Shown: positions 35,571-44,026 of the stretch, in pieces
How positions within the stretch are numbered: position 1 is the first letter of the stretch
Layout: every line of letters begins with the position of its first letter
Origin: Flavobacteriales bacterium
Lineage (GTDB): Bacteria; Bacteroidota; Bacteroidia; Flavobacteriales_G; Salibacteraceae
Length of the DNA: 50,520 bases
Reading direction: 5' to 3'
Assembly: GCA_013204105.1 (NCBI GenBank)
Contig: JABMOM010000005.1
Coordinates: 1 to 50,520, forward strand
The notes under the pieces: model-generated
Databases searched by the model: none
Told to the model about the DNA's origin: nothing
What the model saw: only the letters and a program-made list of their open reading frames with translations
Translations under genes and position numbers: made by a program

Positions 35571-36434
35571 ATGAAAAATTACTTCTTTATCGGATTACTA
35601 GCTTGTTTCTCGACTAGCCTTATCGCACAAAATTATTGTGTGCCACCACCCTACATTTTCGGCCCATTTACAGGAATTACTTCCCTTGCAATGGATGATT
35701 ATGAACACACATCTGCTCACTTCGATGGGTATTGGTTCTTTGAAGATGAAACCCTTCCCGAATTAGGTATTGGCGAAGAGCACGAGGTTAGGGTTACCTG
35801 CTATCATGAGTTAGCTGGTAATGGATTTTCAGGAAATCTGAACTATCGCGTTTGGATCGATTGGAATCAAGACGGTGATTTCGAAGACGTGGATGAGGAG
35901 GTCATGAGCGTTGATGAGGCGTACTATACCGAAACGCAATCGACCACCTTTACGGTTCCTTCACATGCACTTGACGGTGAAACACGGATGCGGGTGTACA
36001 ACGACATGCCTGTGGGAGAAGGACACGACTATCCCTCACCTTGTGGATACTTGACCTCAACGAATCCTATTGGTCATCATGGAGAAGCCGAGGACTACAT
36101 CTTAGTAATCGGATCGGGTGGAAATGGATCTGGAGGAGGATCCGGCACCGATCCAGCTGACTGGCCAATCGGAATTAGCAACATCTCTACAAGTGTTGCA
36201 ATGCAATCAATCGTGCGGGGCAACCAAATTGAGGTATCTCTTTCTTCACCGACAGCCATTGATGGAACGCTTTCTATCTATAGCATCACGGGACAGCACT
36301 TACATTCTGAGAAAGTAACGTTGGGATCCAACCAAACAAAGAAGGTCAGCATCACCGATCTGTCTTCTGGCATTTACGTTGTGAAGTTGGACTCTAAGGG
36401 TTATCCGAGAACCGAAAAGGTAATCGTTCAATAA
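35571..36434 (+). CDS. secreted GEVED-domain protein with T9SS sorting domain
   Basis: A 287-residue exported protein. The signal peptide is KNYFFIGLLACFSTSLIAQ. The GEVED domain (about 30-190) is recognised by the strand NYRVWIDWNQDGDFEDVDEE and the end GEAEDYILVIG. A Gly/Ser linker leads to a T9SS type A domain (about 208-287) ending SSGIYVVKLDSKGYPRTEKV. ATG at 35571 is preferred; another ATG lies two codons upstream, and one at 35523 would overlap an operator-like site. It heads an operon with the two lipoprotein genes that follow (7 bp and 0 bp gaps). Confidence 0.88.
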   Translation: MKNYFFIGLLACFSTSLIAQNYCVPPPYIFGPFTGITSLAMDDYEHTSAHFDGYWFFEDETLPELGIGEEHEVRVTCYHELAGNGFSGNLNYRVWIDWNQDGDFEDVDEEVMSVDEAYYTETQSTTFTVPSHALDGETRMRVYNDMPVGEGHDYPSPCGYLTSTNPIGHHGEAEDYILVIGSGGNGSGGGSGTDPADWPIGISNISTSVAMQSIVRGNQIEVSLSSPTAIDGTLSIYSITGQHLHSEKVTLGSNQTKKVSITDLSSGIYVVKLDSKGYPRTEKVIVQ

Positions 36435-36441
36435 GACAATA

Positions 36442-36882
36442 ATGAGCATGAGTAGCGTAGTAAGCGTAGATCAGGGCAGGAGAGGATTCATTCTTCTCCT
36501 GCCTCTGATCTTTCTTCTCATCCTATCTTCTTGTCAAAAAGAAGCGCCATTGGATGATCATCACCATGATGATGGGACTCTTTTCGAAAAGGTTCATTTA
36601 CATGGCATTGTCCAGCATCATGACAGAATAATCACAGATGCAGACATCTATTTCGAACCTGGCGCCACGAGCTTTCCAGGCAAATCATCCACCGAGTATA
36701 GTCAGCATATACACGGATCGGAGGATGGAACATTTGTCATTGATCAAATAGAAGCAGGCATATATTATTTCTACGCTATAGGTTGGGACGCAGCATTGAG
36801 AGATACGGTATACGGCGGGATTCCTGTGTTCATTTCTGGTGATTCTAGCTCCCAGCAAATACTTATTCCAGTTACAGAGTAA
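36442..36882 (+). CDS. His-rich lipoprotein of unknown function
   Basis: A 146-residue lipoprotein. The signal sequence ends in LILSSC, Cys about 31. Just after the anchor lies DDHHHDDG, followed by HLHGIVQHHDR, so the N-terminal part is rich in His and Asp and could bind metal. The rest resembles a carboxypeptidase-regulatory-like beta sandwich (DADIYFEPGAT, GTFVIDQIEAGIYYFYAIGWD). ATG at 36442 or 36448 are both possible. Its stop abuts the start of the cytochrome gene (TAA-ATG). No family is recognised. Confidence 0.75.
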   Translation: MSMSSVVSVDQGRRGFILLLPLIFLLILSSCQKEAPLDDHHHDDGTLFEKVHLHGIVQHHDRIITDADIYFEPGATSFPGKSSTEYSQHIHGSEDGTFVIDQIEAGIYYFYAIGWDAALRDTVYGGIPVFISGDSSSQQILIPVTE

Positions 36883-38373
36883 ATGAGGCAATCAAGGACA
36901 ATCAGATGCGCGCTATTCTTGGTAACCATTTTACTGATGGGATGCCAAAAAACGCCGGCATTCGAGGAAGAAGAAGCTAACCCCTTAGCTTTTCCGGATA
37001 CGATTGCACAGTTGATCCAAACAGGATGCGCGACGTCTGGTTGTCACGATAAAGAAAGCCATCAAGCTGCCGCTGGTCTTGACCTAAGCAATTGGAAAAC
37101 GCTTTTCAAAGGGAGTCGTAACAATGCCGTGGTCATCCCTTTTGCCCCTGACAAAAGCCCCTTACTTTTTATTCTCAATCGAGATGAAGTCTTCGCCTCT
37201 ACGCTTCTTCCTACTATGCCGTTAGGAGGGCCTCACTTGAGCAAAGAAGAGGTTGAGCTAGTTTATCAATGGATTTCTGAAGGCGCTCCTAATGCCACGG
37301 GTCAGACGGCGCTATCCAACATTTCGATCAGCACCAGCATCGTTATCCTAAACAGTCTTTGTCAAGAAGTCTGCTATTTGGACACAAGAAGTGGGCTCAT
37401 TACCAGATATTTCTCACTTGATCAAGAAGCCGCCTCTGGATTTCCGACAGAGATCATAGTAGACAGTAACAATGCATCGTGGTGCGTGCTTTATACCAGT
37501 GGTCAACTTCGGTGTCATGATTTCAAAACTGGAATGTTCAATAACGAATATGTCCTCCCGCAAGGAACTTGGCGCACAATGCATAAACAAGCAGTAACAG
37601 AGCAATGGGTATTCATAGACTGGTCTGGGAACACATCGTTTTCTGGAGGTAGATGCGCCACTCTTGACCCTATCACTGGTGTAGTTGAAGTTCAAACATT
37701 TGAAAACGACCAAGTCTTTTTCCCCTATGGTTGGACAAGCGCCTCTGCAAAAACGCATTATACCTCAGCCAATATGAGTGATGCGATTTATGAATTGACA
37801 TCGACGGCAACCGGTTTCGAGATAGCCCGGATCCTTCCATTGGATGAAGGTGATTTCAAACCACAAAGTGGCAAATTGAGGCCCGGAAATTTATTGGTCT
37901 CTGAAGACAAAAAGAGCATCTATGTTTCATGTGAGCGCTCGGCTGAGGTGCGAAAGCTCGATCTGCAAACGGGAAAATTATTGGCTACCATAGCTGTCGG
38001 AACCCTACCTCAAGAAATGATCATTGACACCAAACGCAACTTACTGTATGTGGCCTGCACCGAAGACAAAGCATCTTTTTCAAGTGGAAAAAGCTCCGTA
38101 ATGGCGATTGACCTTGAGATGAATCAAGTTGTGGAGACATGGAATGCCGGCTACCAAAGCCGTGGCTTGGTCTTGGATCAAAAATTCGGATACCTCTATG
38201 TGGCCAATCGAAACGCAGACCCTGTAGGAGCAGACGCCCCCCACCACTACACCTCCTGTGAGGGCAACAACGGGTACATCACCCGCATAGATCTCTTTCA
38301 AATGCGCGTAGACGACCACTATCGAGCCGAAGTGTCTGTTGACCCGTACGCAATGGACTTTTTTAGGGAGTAA
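36883..38373 (+). CDS. lipid-anchored cytochrome c / beta-propeller protein
   Basis: A 496-residue lipoprotein (lipobox LLMGC, Cys at 21). Residues 40-140 form a small c-type cytochrome domain with a haem site of the form C49-A-T-S-G-C54-H55 (a CX4CH spacing) and a probable distal Met M112 in TLLPTMPLGGP. The remainder (about 150-496) is a seven-bladed-propeller-like region of YncE/YVTN type, with blades such as SIYVSCERSAEVRKLDLQTG and GYLYVANRNAD. This cytochrome plus propeller plan is known in Bacteroidota surface or periplasmic proteins. It may move electrons at the outer membrane. It ends the operon that begins at 35571. Confidence 0.82.
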   Translation: MRQSRTIRCALFLVTILLMGCQKTPAFEEEEANPLAFPDTIAQLIQTGCATSGCHDKESHQAAAGLDLSNWKTLFKGSRNNAVVIPFAPDKSPLLFILNRDEVFASTLLPTMPLGGPHLSKEEVELVYQWISEGAPNATGQTALSNISISTSIVILNSLCQEVCYLDTRSGLITRYFSLDQEAASGFPTEIIVDSNNASWCVLYTSGQLRCHDFKTGMFNNEYVLPQGTWRTMHKQAVTEQWVFIDWSGNTSFSGGRCATLDPITGVVEVQTFENDQVFFPYGWTSASAKTHYTSANMSDAIYELTSTATGFEIARILPLDEGDFKPQSGKLRPGNLLVSEDKKSIYVSCERSAEVRKLDLQTGKLLATIAVGTLPQEMIIDTKRNLLYVACTEDKASFSSGKSSVMAIDLEMNQVVETWNAGYQSRGLVLDQKFGYLYVANRNADPVGADAPHHYTSCEGNNGYITRIDLFQMRVDDHYRAEVSVDPYAMDFFRE

Positions 38374-38506
38374 GGTTCAGGGGTCTTGAGGTGAAGTCAA
38401 CCTCTTGATCAACCACTCGTTGATTAGAACTTGAATTTGGATAGAATCGAAACTTGCCGCGGTAACCTAGCGCATATTGATGATGTCTATCTGTCGGGGC
38501 ACGCGC

Positions 38507-40414
38507 CTAGTCGTTCAGGTCATCGATCATACCGTCTTTGGACTCTCTTCGTTCTACGTACCACATGCTCATTTCCCCTTTTCCTTTCACCTTCATCTTG
38601 CCCCTCGATTCAAATACAAATTCCTTGTCTTCACGTATGGCATTGTAGGTACTCTGACTTAGGTTCACTTTACCCTTATCCCCCGAACTTTCTATGCGAC
38701 TCGCCGTGTTGACGGTATCGCCCCAGATGTCGTATTGAAATTTCTTTACGCCCACAATCCCTGCTATGACCGGACCTGTGTGTATGCCAATGCACATGTC
38801 AAATGCAGGCAGCGACAACTCATCGTGTTCTTTCTTCCTCTCACGGATAAAATGCTGCATTTCCAATGCGGCCAGGGTAATTTCCTTCGGACCGGTAACA
38901 CGAGGAACGTTCAATCCAGAAGCCGCCATGTAGGCATCACCAATGGTTTTAATTTTCTCGATTCCGTATTTCTCCATGATGAAGTCAAACTGCCGAAAAC
39001 AATCATCGATTTCGGAGACCAATTCGCTTGGAGAAAGGGTAGCACTCTTGTCAGTAAACCCCACAAAATCCGAAAAAAGCACGCTAGCATAACCAAATTC
39101 TCTCGGATCGGCATATCCCTTCATTTGAAGCTCCTTCGCCACGTCCATAGGTAAGATGTTCAACAATAAGTCATTGGCTCTCTTTCTTCCGCGATATATG
39201 GTATAGGCAAGAATACTGAGAAGAATGAACAGACTGATCACTGTCCAAATGATGAATCGTTGTCGTTGAAGGTTAGCATCTTGCTCGGCGCGATCGATCG
39301 CCCGTTGTCGTCTAAAATCAGCGTTGAGCTGGTTGCGAATCATCGCTTCTTCCTGCTCTTTGCTCATTACGCTATCAGAAAACTCCGTCAACCTCTCTTG
39401 CAGTCGAAATGCCTCCTTGAAATCCCCTAATCGTTTATACGATTCGATCAACGGCCTGAGGTTATCCAAGTACTCCTTGGTTAAACCATAGGTTACGGCC
39501 ACGTCCCTCCCCAATTTTGCATATGCAACCGCACTATCCAGCTCTCCCTGTCCTAAATACACTTTGGATATACTCGATGCTATGTACGAACGCATGCTGA
39601 TGGACCCAAGGCTGTCGGCTCGTTTAAGACAAGACAAGAATGCTTCTGGGACCTCCTGCGAAGAACTGAGTCCTAAATCGCAAAGCGCCATTTGAAAATC
39701 CAGTATCAAGCTCAATCGAGGTGAGATATTTCCGGCGTCCCTGATCTCTTGGTACAGAGGTTTTGCCAAGGCATGCTCCTTAAGCGATTCATAGCAATGT
39801 GCAATGGTCAGCTGCACATCCAGTTTTCGTTCAGGAAAATCCAAGTCATCGTACAGGGCGAAGGCCTTCTGAGCAAAATGGAGAGCCTGTTCTATTTCCT
39901 CAGTGGAATAATAAACATCCGCAAGGCGATTGAGCGCCTCGGCTTTGATCCAAGGAATGTTGGCTGATTCCGCCCAGAGAATATGCCGATTACATACCTC
40001 AATGGCTTGGGAGTAGTTCAAGTTCTCGAAGCTCAAATACTCTAACAAGGTGAAGGCTTCGTGGACTTCGTGACTCCTTCCAACATCCAATATCACATCC
40101 AGGGATTGTTGAGCATACGATTTGGCGGTTCGGTTATCACCTCTCCTATCGTAACCCAAGGCTAGAACCCGAAGTGCCTTACTTAGGAAACGTTCATCGT
40201 CGATCCGCTCGGACAACCTGACCGCATCCTCCCCGAGTTCAATGATGTCATCCGTGTCGGATTCCTTGAGCCGACTCTCGGTATACTGAAGCAAGGCATC
40301 GATCCGTGTGGTGTCAGCACTCCTCGAATGAAATACACGAAGTAACGAATCTTGCTGTGCATGGGCGAAGAAGGCCCATACTATCAATGCCAGAAGCAGG
40401 TAGGTTCGTTTCAC
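38507..40414 (-). CDS. TPR-containing membrane adenylate cyclase (class III)
   Basis: A 635-residue protein with a GTG start and signal peptide (KRTYLLLALIVWAFFAHAQ), TPR-like helical repeats (about 30-350), a coiled segment, one TM helix (about 387-407) and a class III nucleotide cyclase domain (about 430-625). Metal ligands D449 (FSDFVGFT) and D493 (IGDAYM) are present, as are the transition-state residues N569 and R573. The substrate-selecting residues are K489 and D562, the pair typical of ATP rather than GTP use. It should therefore make cAMP. Convergent with the cytochrome operon; the 133 bp between them hold short hairpins (for example ATCAAC/GTTGAT at 38408-38424) but no T-run. Confidence 0.9.
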   Translation of the reverse strand: MKRTYLLLALIVWAFFAHAQQDSLLRVFHSRSADTTRIDALLQYTESRLKESDTDDIIELGEDAVRLSERIDDERFLSKALRVLALGYDRRGDNRTAKSYAQQSLDVILDVGRSHEVHEAFTLLEYLSFENLNYSQAIEVCNRHILWAESANIPWIKAEALNRLADVYYSTEEIEQALHFAQKAFALYDDLDFPERKLDVQLTIAHCYESLKEHALAKPLYQEIRDAGNISPRLSLILDFQMALCDLGLSSSQEVPEAFLSCLKRADSLGSISMRSYIASSISKVYLGQGELDSAVAYAKLGRDVAVTYGLTKEYLDNLRPLIESYKRLGDFKEAFRLQERLTEFSDSVMSKEQEEAMIRNQLNADFRRQRAIDRAEQDANLQRQRFIIWTVISLFILLSILAYTIYRGRKRANDLLLNILPMDVAKELQMKGYADPREFGYASVLFSDFVGFTDKSATLSPSELVSEIDDCFRQFDFIMEKYGIEKIKTIGDAYMAASGLNVPRVTGPKEITLAALEMQHFIRERKKEHDELSLPAFDMCIGIHTGPVIAGIVGVKKFQYDIWGDTVNTASRIESSGDKGKVNLSQSTYNAIREDKEFVFESRGKMKVKGKGEMSMWYVERRESKDGMIDDLND

Positions 40415-40562
40415 GGTGCGGGTTCAATTTGCAAGATAACGCAAACCGCAGATACTTTCTGCTTCTCTCGGATGGTCTCTTTCATTCGATACCCAAATCT
40501 CCATTTATTCACACTTTATTCTACTTTGACCCAGATGTAAAAACCCACTAATCCTATCTCTC

Positions 40563-40870
40563 ATGAAAAAAATCTCCATGTTAATTCTCATTTCATTCTC
40601 TCTCATTGCTTGTAATAAAGACTATGAATGGCAGAGGGCACTCCCGAGTGCATGAATGCGAAGCTTCAATCGAACAACCAAGGCTGCGGCAGCAATAGCA
40701 CATCAGAGGTCTTTGAGTATGAATTTCAAGGCGATTTGGTTTACTTGATAGACCGTCAATTCACAAACGCACAAGAATGCTTATACGGTAATCCTGTTTT
40801 TGATGCATCCTGTAACAAAATGGGAACCTTATGGCAGGGGTCTACCACCGGTGAAATCAATGGAGAATAA
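40563..40870 (+). pseudogene. frameshifted small lipoprotein gene (DUF6970-like)
   Basis: The ATG at 40563 begins a lipoprotein signal (KKISMLILISFSLIAC) and continues NKDYEW before reaching a TGA at 40653. The -1 frame picks up directly, from around 40628 to 40870, as EGTPECMNAKL, EVFEYEFQGDLVYLIDR and NPVFDASCNKMGTLWQGSTTG. The join reads like one protein (DYEW then EGTPEC), similar to DUF6970-type small Bacteroidota proteins. So one base seems to be missing or two gained near 40630-40640. It may be a real pseudogene, programmed slippage or a sequencing error. Confidence 0.7.
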
Positions 40871-40992
40871 TGGTCTAGCGCAGTTTACATACGTCGCGTT
40901 TTCCCTAATTAGTCTGGCTTTTGAATCCTTAATTTTCTTGCTAGAAGAAACTGGTTTGAACGCAAATGTTCCATTCATTAATTTCCTATGAC

Positions 40993-42462
40993 TTACAGAA
41001 AGTAGATCACTCCCAACAATCCGGCTGCTCCCAACACAATGGTGTATGGAAAGGCCATCTTGACCATTTTCCCATAGGATAAACCAATTAGCGGGGCTAC
41101 TGAAGAAGTCAACAAGAAGAGAAAGGCAGCTTGTCCATTTGGAGTAGCTACACTTGGTAAGTTTGTTCCCGTATTAATGGCAATGGCCAATTTTTCAAAA
41201 TGAGCTCTGTCAATTAGACCACTTTGAAAGGCTTTGTCAATTTCTCCGATATAGACTGTCGCCACAAAAACATTATCACTAATTGCGGATAAAAAGCCAT
41301 TCGCAACATAAAATAGACGCGGTTGATCATTTAAATCTTGCTTCAAAGCCCAATCAATAATTGGAGAGAATAAATGCTGATCGTGTATCATGGCAACAAC
41401 TACAAAAAAGACAACCAATAAGCCAGTAAATGGTAGCGCTTCTTCAAAAGCATGGCCTAAACTATGTTCGTCAGTAATGCCCATGAATGATGTTTGGAAT
41501 ATGATTAATCCTAAGCCAATAAATCCTACCGGAGCGATGTGTAAGGCAAGACTAATGATTAACAAAACGGCTGCTACTCCCTGAACCCATAAGGCATATT
41601 TCTCTTTTTCTTTTCTTTTCGCATCTTCTTCATCAATGTATTCATTTATAATTTGTCGGGCAGCATTGGGTAGTTTAGCTCCGAAATCAAACCATCCTGT
41701 TAATTCTAAAATTACTGTTGTCAGCAGGCCACAAAAGAAAACGGGAATAGTAATTGGAGCCATTCGGAAGAAAAATTCCGCAAAATCCCAACCCATGCGT
41801 TCTCCGATCAATAAATTTTGAGGTTCGCCAACTAAGGTGCATACTCCTCCAAGCGCTGTCCCTACTGCTCCATGCATAATTAGACTTCTCAAAAAGCTTC
41901 TAAATTGGACCAGTGTTTCTCCACTCAATTCATCTTTATCTAAAACTTCATTCTCGTTGTAATCTTTTAATCCGGATTGAATTTTATGGTAGACTCCATA
42001 AAAGCCAGCAGACACACTTATTAAAACAGCCATTACTGTCAACGCATCTAAAAAAGCAGATAAGATCGCAGATAGAGAAACGAACAGAAGTGAAAGAAGA
42101 AGTTTGGATTCTATTTTAATGAAAACCTTGCTAAAAATGTACATGAGCAGAGGTTTCATGAAATAGATTCCCGCAACCATAAAAACTAAAAGCAAAATCA
42201 CTTCTAAGTTTTGATTAACTTCTATGTAAGCCATTTCAGGTGATGTCAAGCCTAAAAGCAAGGCTTGAATGGCCAATAGACCTCCGGACTGCAGCGGATA
42301 ACATTGCAAGGCCATGGCAAGAGTGAAAATGAATTCCCCAATAAATAGCCATGCAGTAACCGCAGGTCCCAAAGCATACAAGCAAATTACATTTATAATC
42401 AGAAAACTGATCATTGTAGCTTTAAACCATTTTGGACTATTCCCTAAAAAATTCTTTATCAT
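40993..42462 (-). CDS. nhaB: Na+/H+ antiporter NhaB
   Basis: A 489-residue integral-membrane antiporter with about 12 hydrophobic helices, exporting Na+ in exchange for H+. It resembles NhaB throughout, for example SAILSAFLDALTVMAVLISV, GTALGGVCTLVGEPQNLLIG and AINTGTNLPSVATPNGQAAF. Its DNA is clearly more AT-rich than the genes before it, which may mark entry into transferred DNA. This is the second Na+/H+ exchanger type in the window, consistent with a saline habitat. The convergent gene at 40563-40870 is broken. Confidence 0.92.
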   Translation of the reverse strand: MIKNFLGNSPKWFKATMISFLIINVICLYALGPAVTAWLFIGEFIFTLAMALQCYPLQSGGLLAIQALLLGLTSPEMAYIEVNQNLEVILLLVFMVAGIYFMKPLLMYIFSKVFIKIESKLLLSLLFVSLSAILSAFLDALTVMAVLISVSAGFYGVYHKIQSGLKDYNENEVLDKDELSGETLVQFRSFLRSLIMHGAVGTALGGVCTLVGEPQNLLIGERMGWDFAEFFFRMAPITIPVFFCGLLTTVILELTGWFDFGAKLPNAARQIINEYIDEEDAKRKEKEKYALWVQGVAAVLLIISLALHIAPVGFIGLGLIIFQTSFMGITDEHSLGHAFEEALPFTGLLVVFFVVVAMIHDQHLFSPIIDWALKQDLNDQPRLFYVANGFLSAISDNVFVATVYIGEIDKAFQSGLIDRAHFEKLAIAINTGTNLPSVATPNGQAAFLFLLTSSVAPLIGLSYGKMVKMAFPYTIVLGAAGLLGVIYFL

Positions 42463-42489
42463 AAGTTCCTTACTTTAATCGTGAAATTT

Positions 42490-42723
42490 TCATCGGAAAA
42501 ACCAACTTTCCATTAAAATGCCTCTAGGTCTCTTGTCACTGATGTGCTTTCCATTGCTTGCTTTTGAAAGCTCACTAATGGTATTGACCGTCTTATCCTG
42601 AGTAATCCGCGGGGTTAATCCTTCAGAAATGTTCTTTTTAGCATCTTTCATTCCTTTGGCTTCAATTTTTCGATAGTTCCGTTTACGCTGCATTTCCTTG
42701 AAGAATATTAACGCAACGGGCAT
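42490..42723 (-). CDS. possible small basic hypothetical protein
   Basis: A 77-residue Lys/Arg-rich reading frame upstream of nhaB on the same strand (27 bp gap). No signal peptide, domain or convincing start context was recognised. It might be a short nhaB leader ORF or chance. Kept only because it lies in the otherwise regularly spaced minus-strand series. Confidence 0.25.
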   Translation of the reverse strand: MPVALIFFKEMQRKRNYRKIEAKGMKDAKKNISEGLTPRITQDKTVNTISELSKASNGKHISDKRPRGILMESWFFR

Positions 42724-43091
42724 TGGATGCTACAATAGCGCACGGCAAGTTTTTACGACATACAATTCCTTGTTCCAATTCGGACGAAAATACATAGACG
42801 AATTGTTATTAATTATCATTAAAGCATTAAAATAATTTATGTATTGTATAAGCAGATTGTTTCAGATTGTAGAGTAATCGAGCTTTTGTCTCGCTCAAAT
42901 TCTGAAGATTGTGAGTCCACGAGCTTTAATAAACGACTCGCAGGAGTGCATATTAATCCATGATCACTATTGTAAGAAACTTGGCTTAGTTCTATTCAGA
43001 ACTATTAAAGAATGCTCAGCTTTCATTTTTTGAATGAAAGTGCTGAAAATAAGCGATAACTTTTCGGATGAACACAGGCCGAAATTTAAAA

Positions 43092-43119
43092 ATTTGGCGA
43101 CTTTCCAAAAACGCCAAAT
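43092..43119. repeat. ATTTGGCG/CGCCAAAT hairpin
   Basis: ATTTGGCG (43092-43099) pairs perfectly with CGCCAAAT (43112-43119), loop 12 nt. The left arm with its flank (ATTTGGCGACTT) matches GATTTGGCGGACTT at 49714 in the other long junction, where an equivalent inner stem GCCAAATC/GATTTGGC occurs. Confidence 0.6.
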
Positions 43120-43219
43120 CTTCGTGTTAGAAACGACCTGCGCTATTTTTTATATACATCGTTGGCAACAGTTATTGGGCTAGTTTTCCATCTCAGAACA
43201 GTAATTTTTTAAGCATCTA

Positions 43220-43279
43220 CTAGTAATTGTTACCATTGGGTTTTTAACAGTTGAAGCCTACAATGGCAGTAGTAATTAG
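43220..43279. repeat. imperfect hairpin sharing CTAGTAATT with the window's end
   Basis: CTAGTAATT (43220-43228), GTTA, CCATTG (43233-43238), a 22-nt loop, then CAATGG (43261-43266) and AATTA form a two-part stem. CTAGTAATTgttaCCATT aligns with CTAGTAATTactgCCAAC at 50503-50520 (13 of 18 identical). It lies 43 bp after the stop of the sensor gene. Confidence 0.5.
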
Positions 43280-43321
43280 GTTTATTGCTTGCAAAATTCT
43301 GATGTCATAAATTAGATTTCG

Positions 43322-43930
43322 TTAACTCTCGATTGAGTTCTTTTTTGGATTATAAAGTACAATGAACTGTAAAATAAGCGCTAAGAAAATCAACATGTAT
43401 ATTTCCATTTTAGAAAATAGTTTTACGGTGTTCACTGCATCATTAGCAAGTCTTTTTTGATTCTTTCCTTCTTTCATCTGTTCAGCAGCCAAATCATTAA
43501 TATTGGTATTGATAGCAGAAAAAATCTCAACACATTCTGAGCTGTAAAGGATGCCTTTTAGTTGGGCGTTTGATTCTAACTGAATCAATTTCGCATGATT
43601 TTCATTGAGATCATCTAAGATATACCTCTCTTGTTTTGTTGCTCCTGCTCTGTCAAACATTTGAAGTGATTTGCCTATTTCAGTATTCACAACATCATTT
43701 TTAGATTGTAAATAGGCAGTATCATTTAATGCATAGGCCAATTCTTTTTTATGGAACCGAATACTAACATTAAGAAGGAGTTCTTTGGCCAAGAGTCTTT
43801 CGTTGTAAATATTCTCAATAGATTCTTCTATTCTTAGAAAATGTTTTTTGTCTATAAGATTAGTCGCCAGAATAATTAGGAAAACAACTGATATGGCTAA
43901 AACCCACTTTACCTTTTTTAATACATTCAT
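43322..43930 (-). CDS. four-helix-bundle sensor protein without output domain
   Basis: A 202-residue membrane protein: TM helix about 9-26, a periplasmic all-helical region about 30-170 like the four-helix-bundle ligand domain of chemoreceptors (4HB_MCP), and TM helix about 172-192, ending just after it. There is no HAMP, methyl-accepting or kinase domain. It may signal through a partner protein, perhaps the adenylate cyclase gene at 44027 or the phosphatase at 47668 (inference from neighbourhood). An attC-like hairpin separates it from the cyclase gene. Confidence 0.75.
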   Translation of the reverse strand: MNVLKKVKWVLAISVVFLIILATNLIDKKHFLRIEESIENIYNERLLAKELLLNVSIRFHKKELAYALNDTAYLQSKNDVVNTEIGKSLQMFDRAGATKQERYILDDLNENHAKLIQLESNAQLKGILYSSECVEIFSAINTNINDLAAEQMKEGKNQKRLANDAVNTVKLFSKMEIYMLIFLALILQFIVLYNPKKNSIES

Positions 43931-43954
43931 GGTTCTTTTTTTTTATTGATGCTG

Positions 43955-44014
43955 ACGGTTTAGCTATGGTGCGTATCCCGAAGGGTATGCACTATAGGTT
44001 TTGTTGTATGCCGT
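43955..44014. repeat. compact attC-like hairpin element
   Basis: ACGGTTTAGCTATGGT (43955-43970) is identical to 49603-49618. It folds with what follows: C43964-C43979 pairs with G43983-G43997 (CTATGGTGC to GCACTATAG, loop GAA), about 15 bp with two G-U pairs and one bulged T. An outer ACGG (43955-43958) / CCGT (44011-44014) closes the element. The 3' side carries AGGTTTTGTTG (43996-44006), repeated at 47639-47649. Confidence 0.7.
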
Positions 44015-44026
44015 TTTCTTTTTCAT

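Larger units (their letters stand above)
42724..43321. other. gene-free AT-rich junction with several hairpins
   Basis: No gene is supported in these 598 bp. They hold: direct repeats CAGATTGT at 42853 and 42863 (10-bp phase); a hairpin CAGCTTTCATT (43017-43027) / AATGAAAGTGCTG (43033-43045, GT bulge); the hairpin at 43092-43119; a motif GTTGGCAACAGTTATT at 43161; and the hairpin at 43220-43279. Several of these resemble parts of the junction at 49601-49790. Confidence 0.6.

Noticed and set aside
38388-38424. Terminator between convergent cytochrome and cyclase genes
   Set aside because: Small stems (ATCAAC/GTTGAT) without a T-run on either strand; evidence is too weak.
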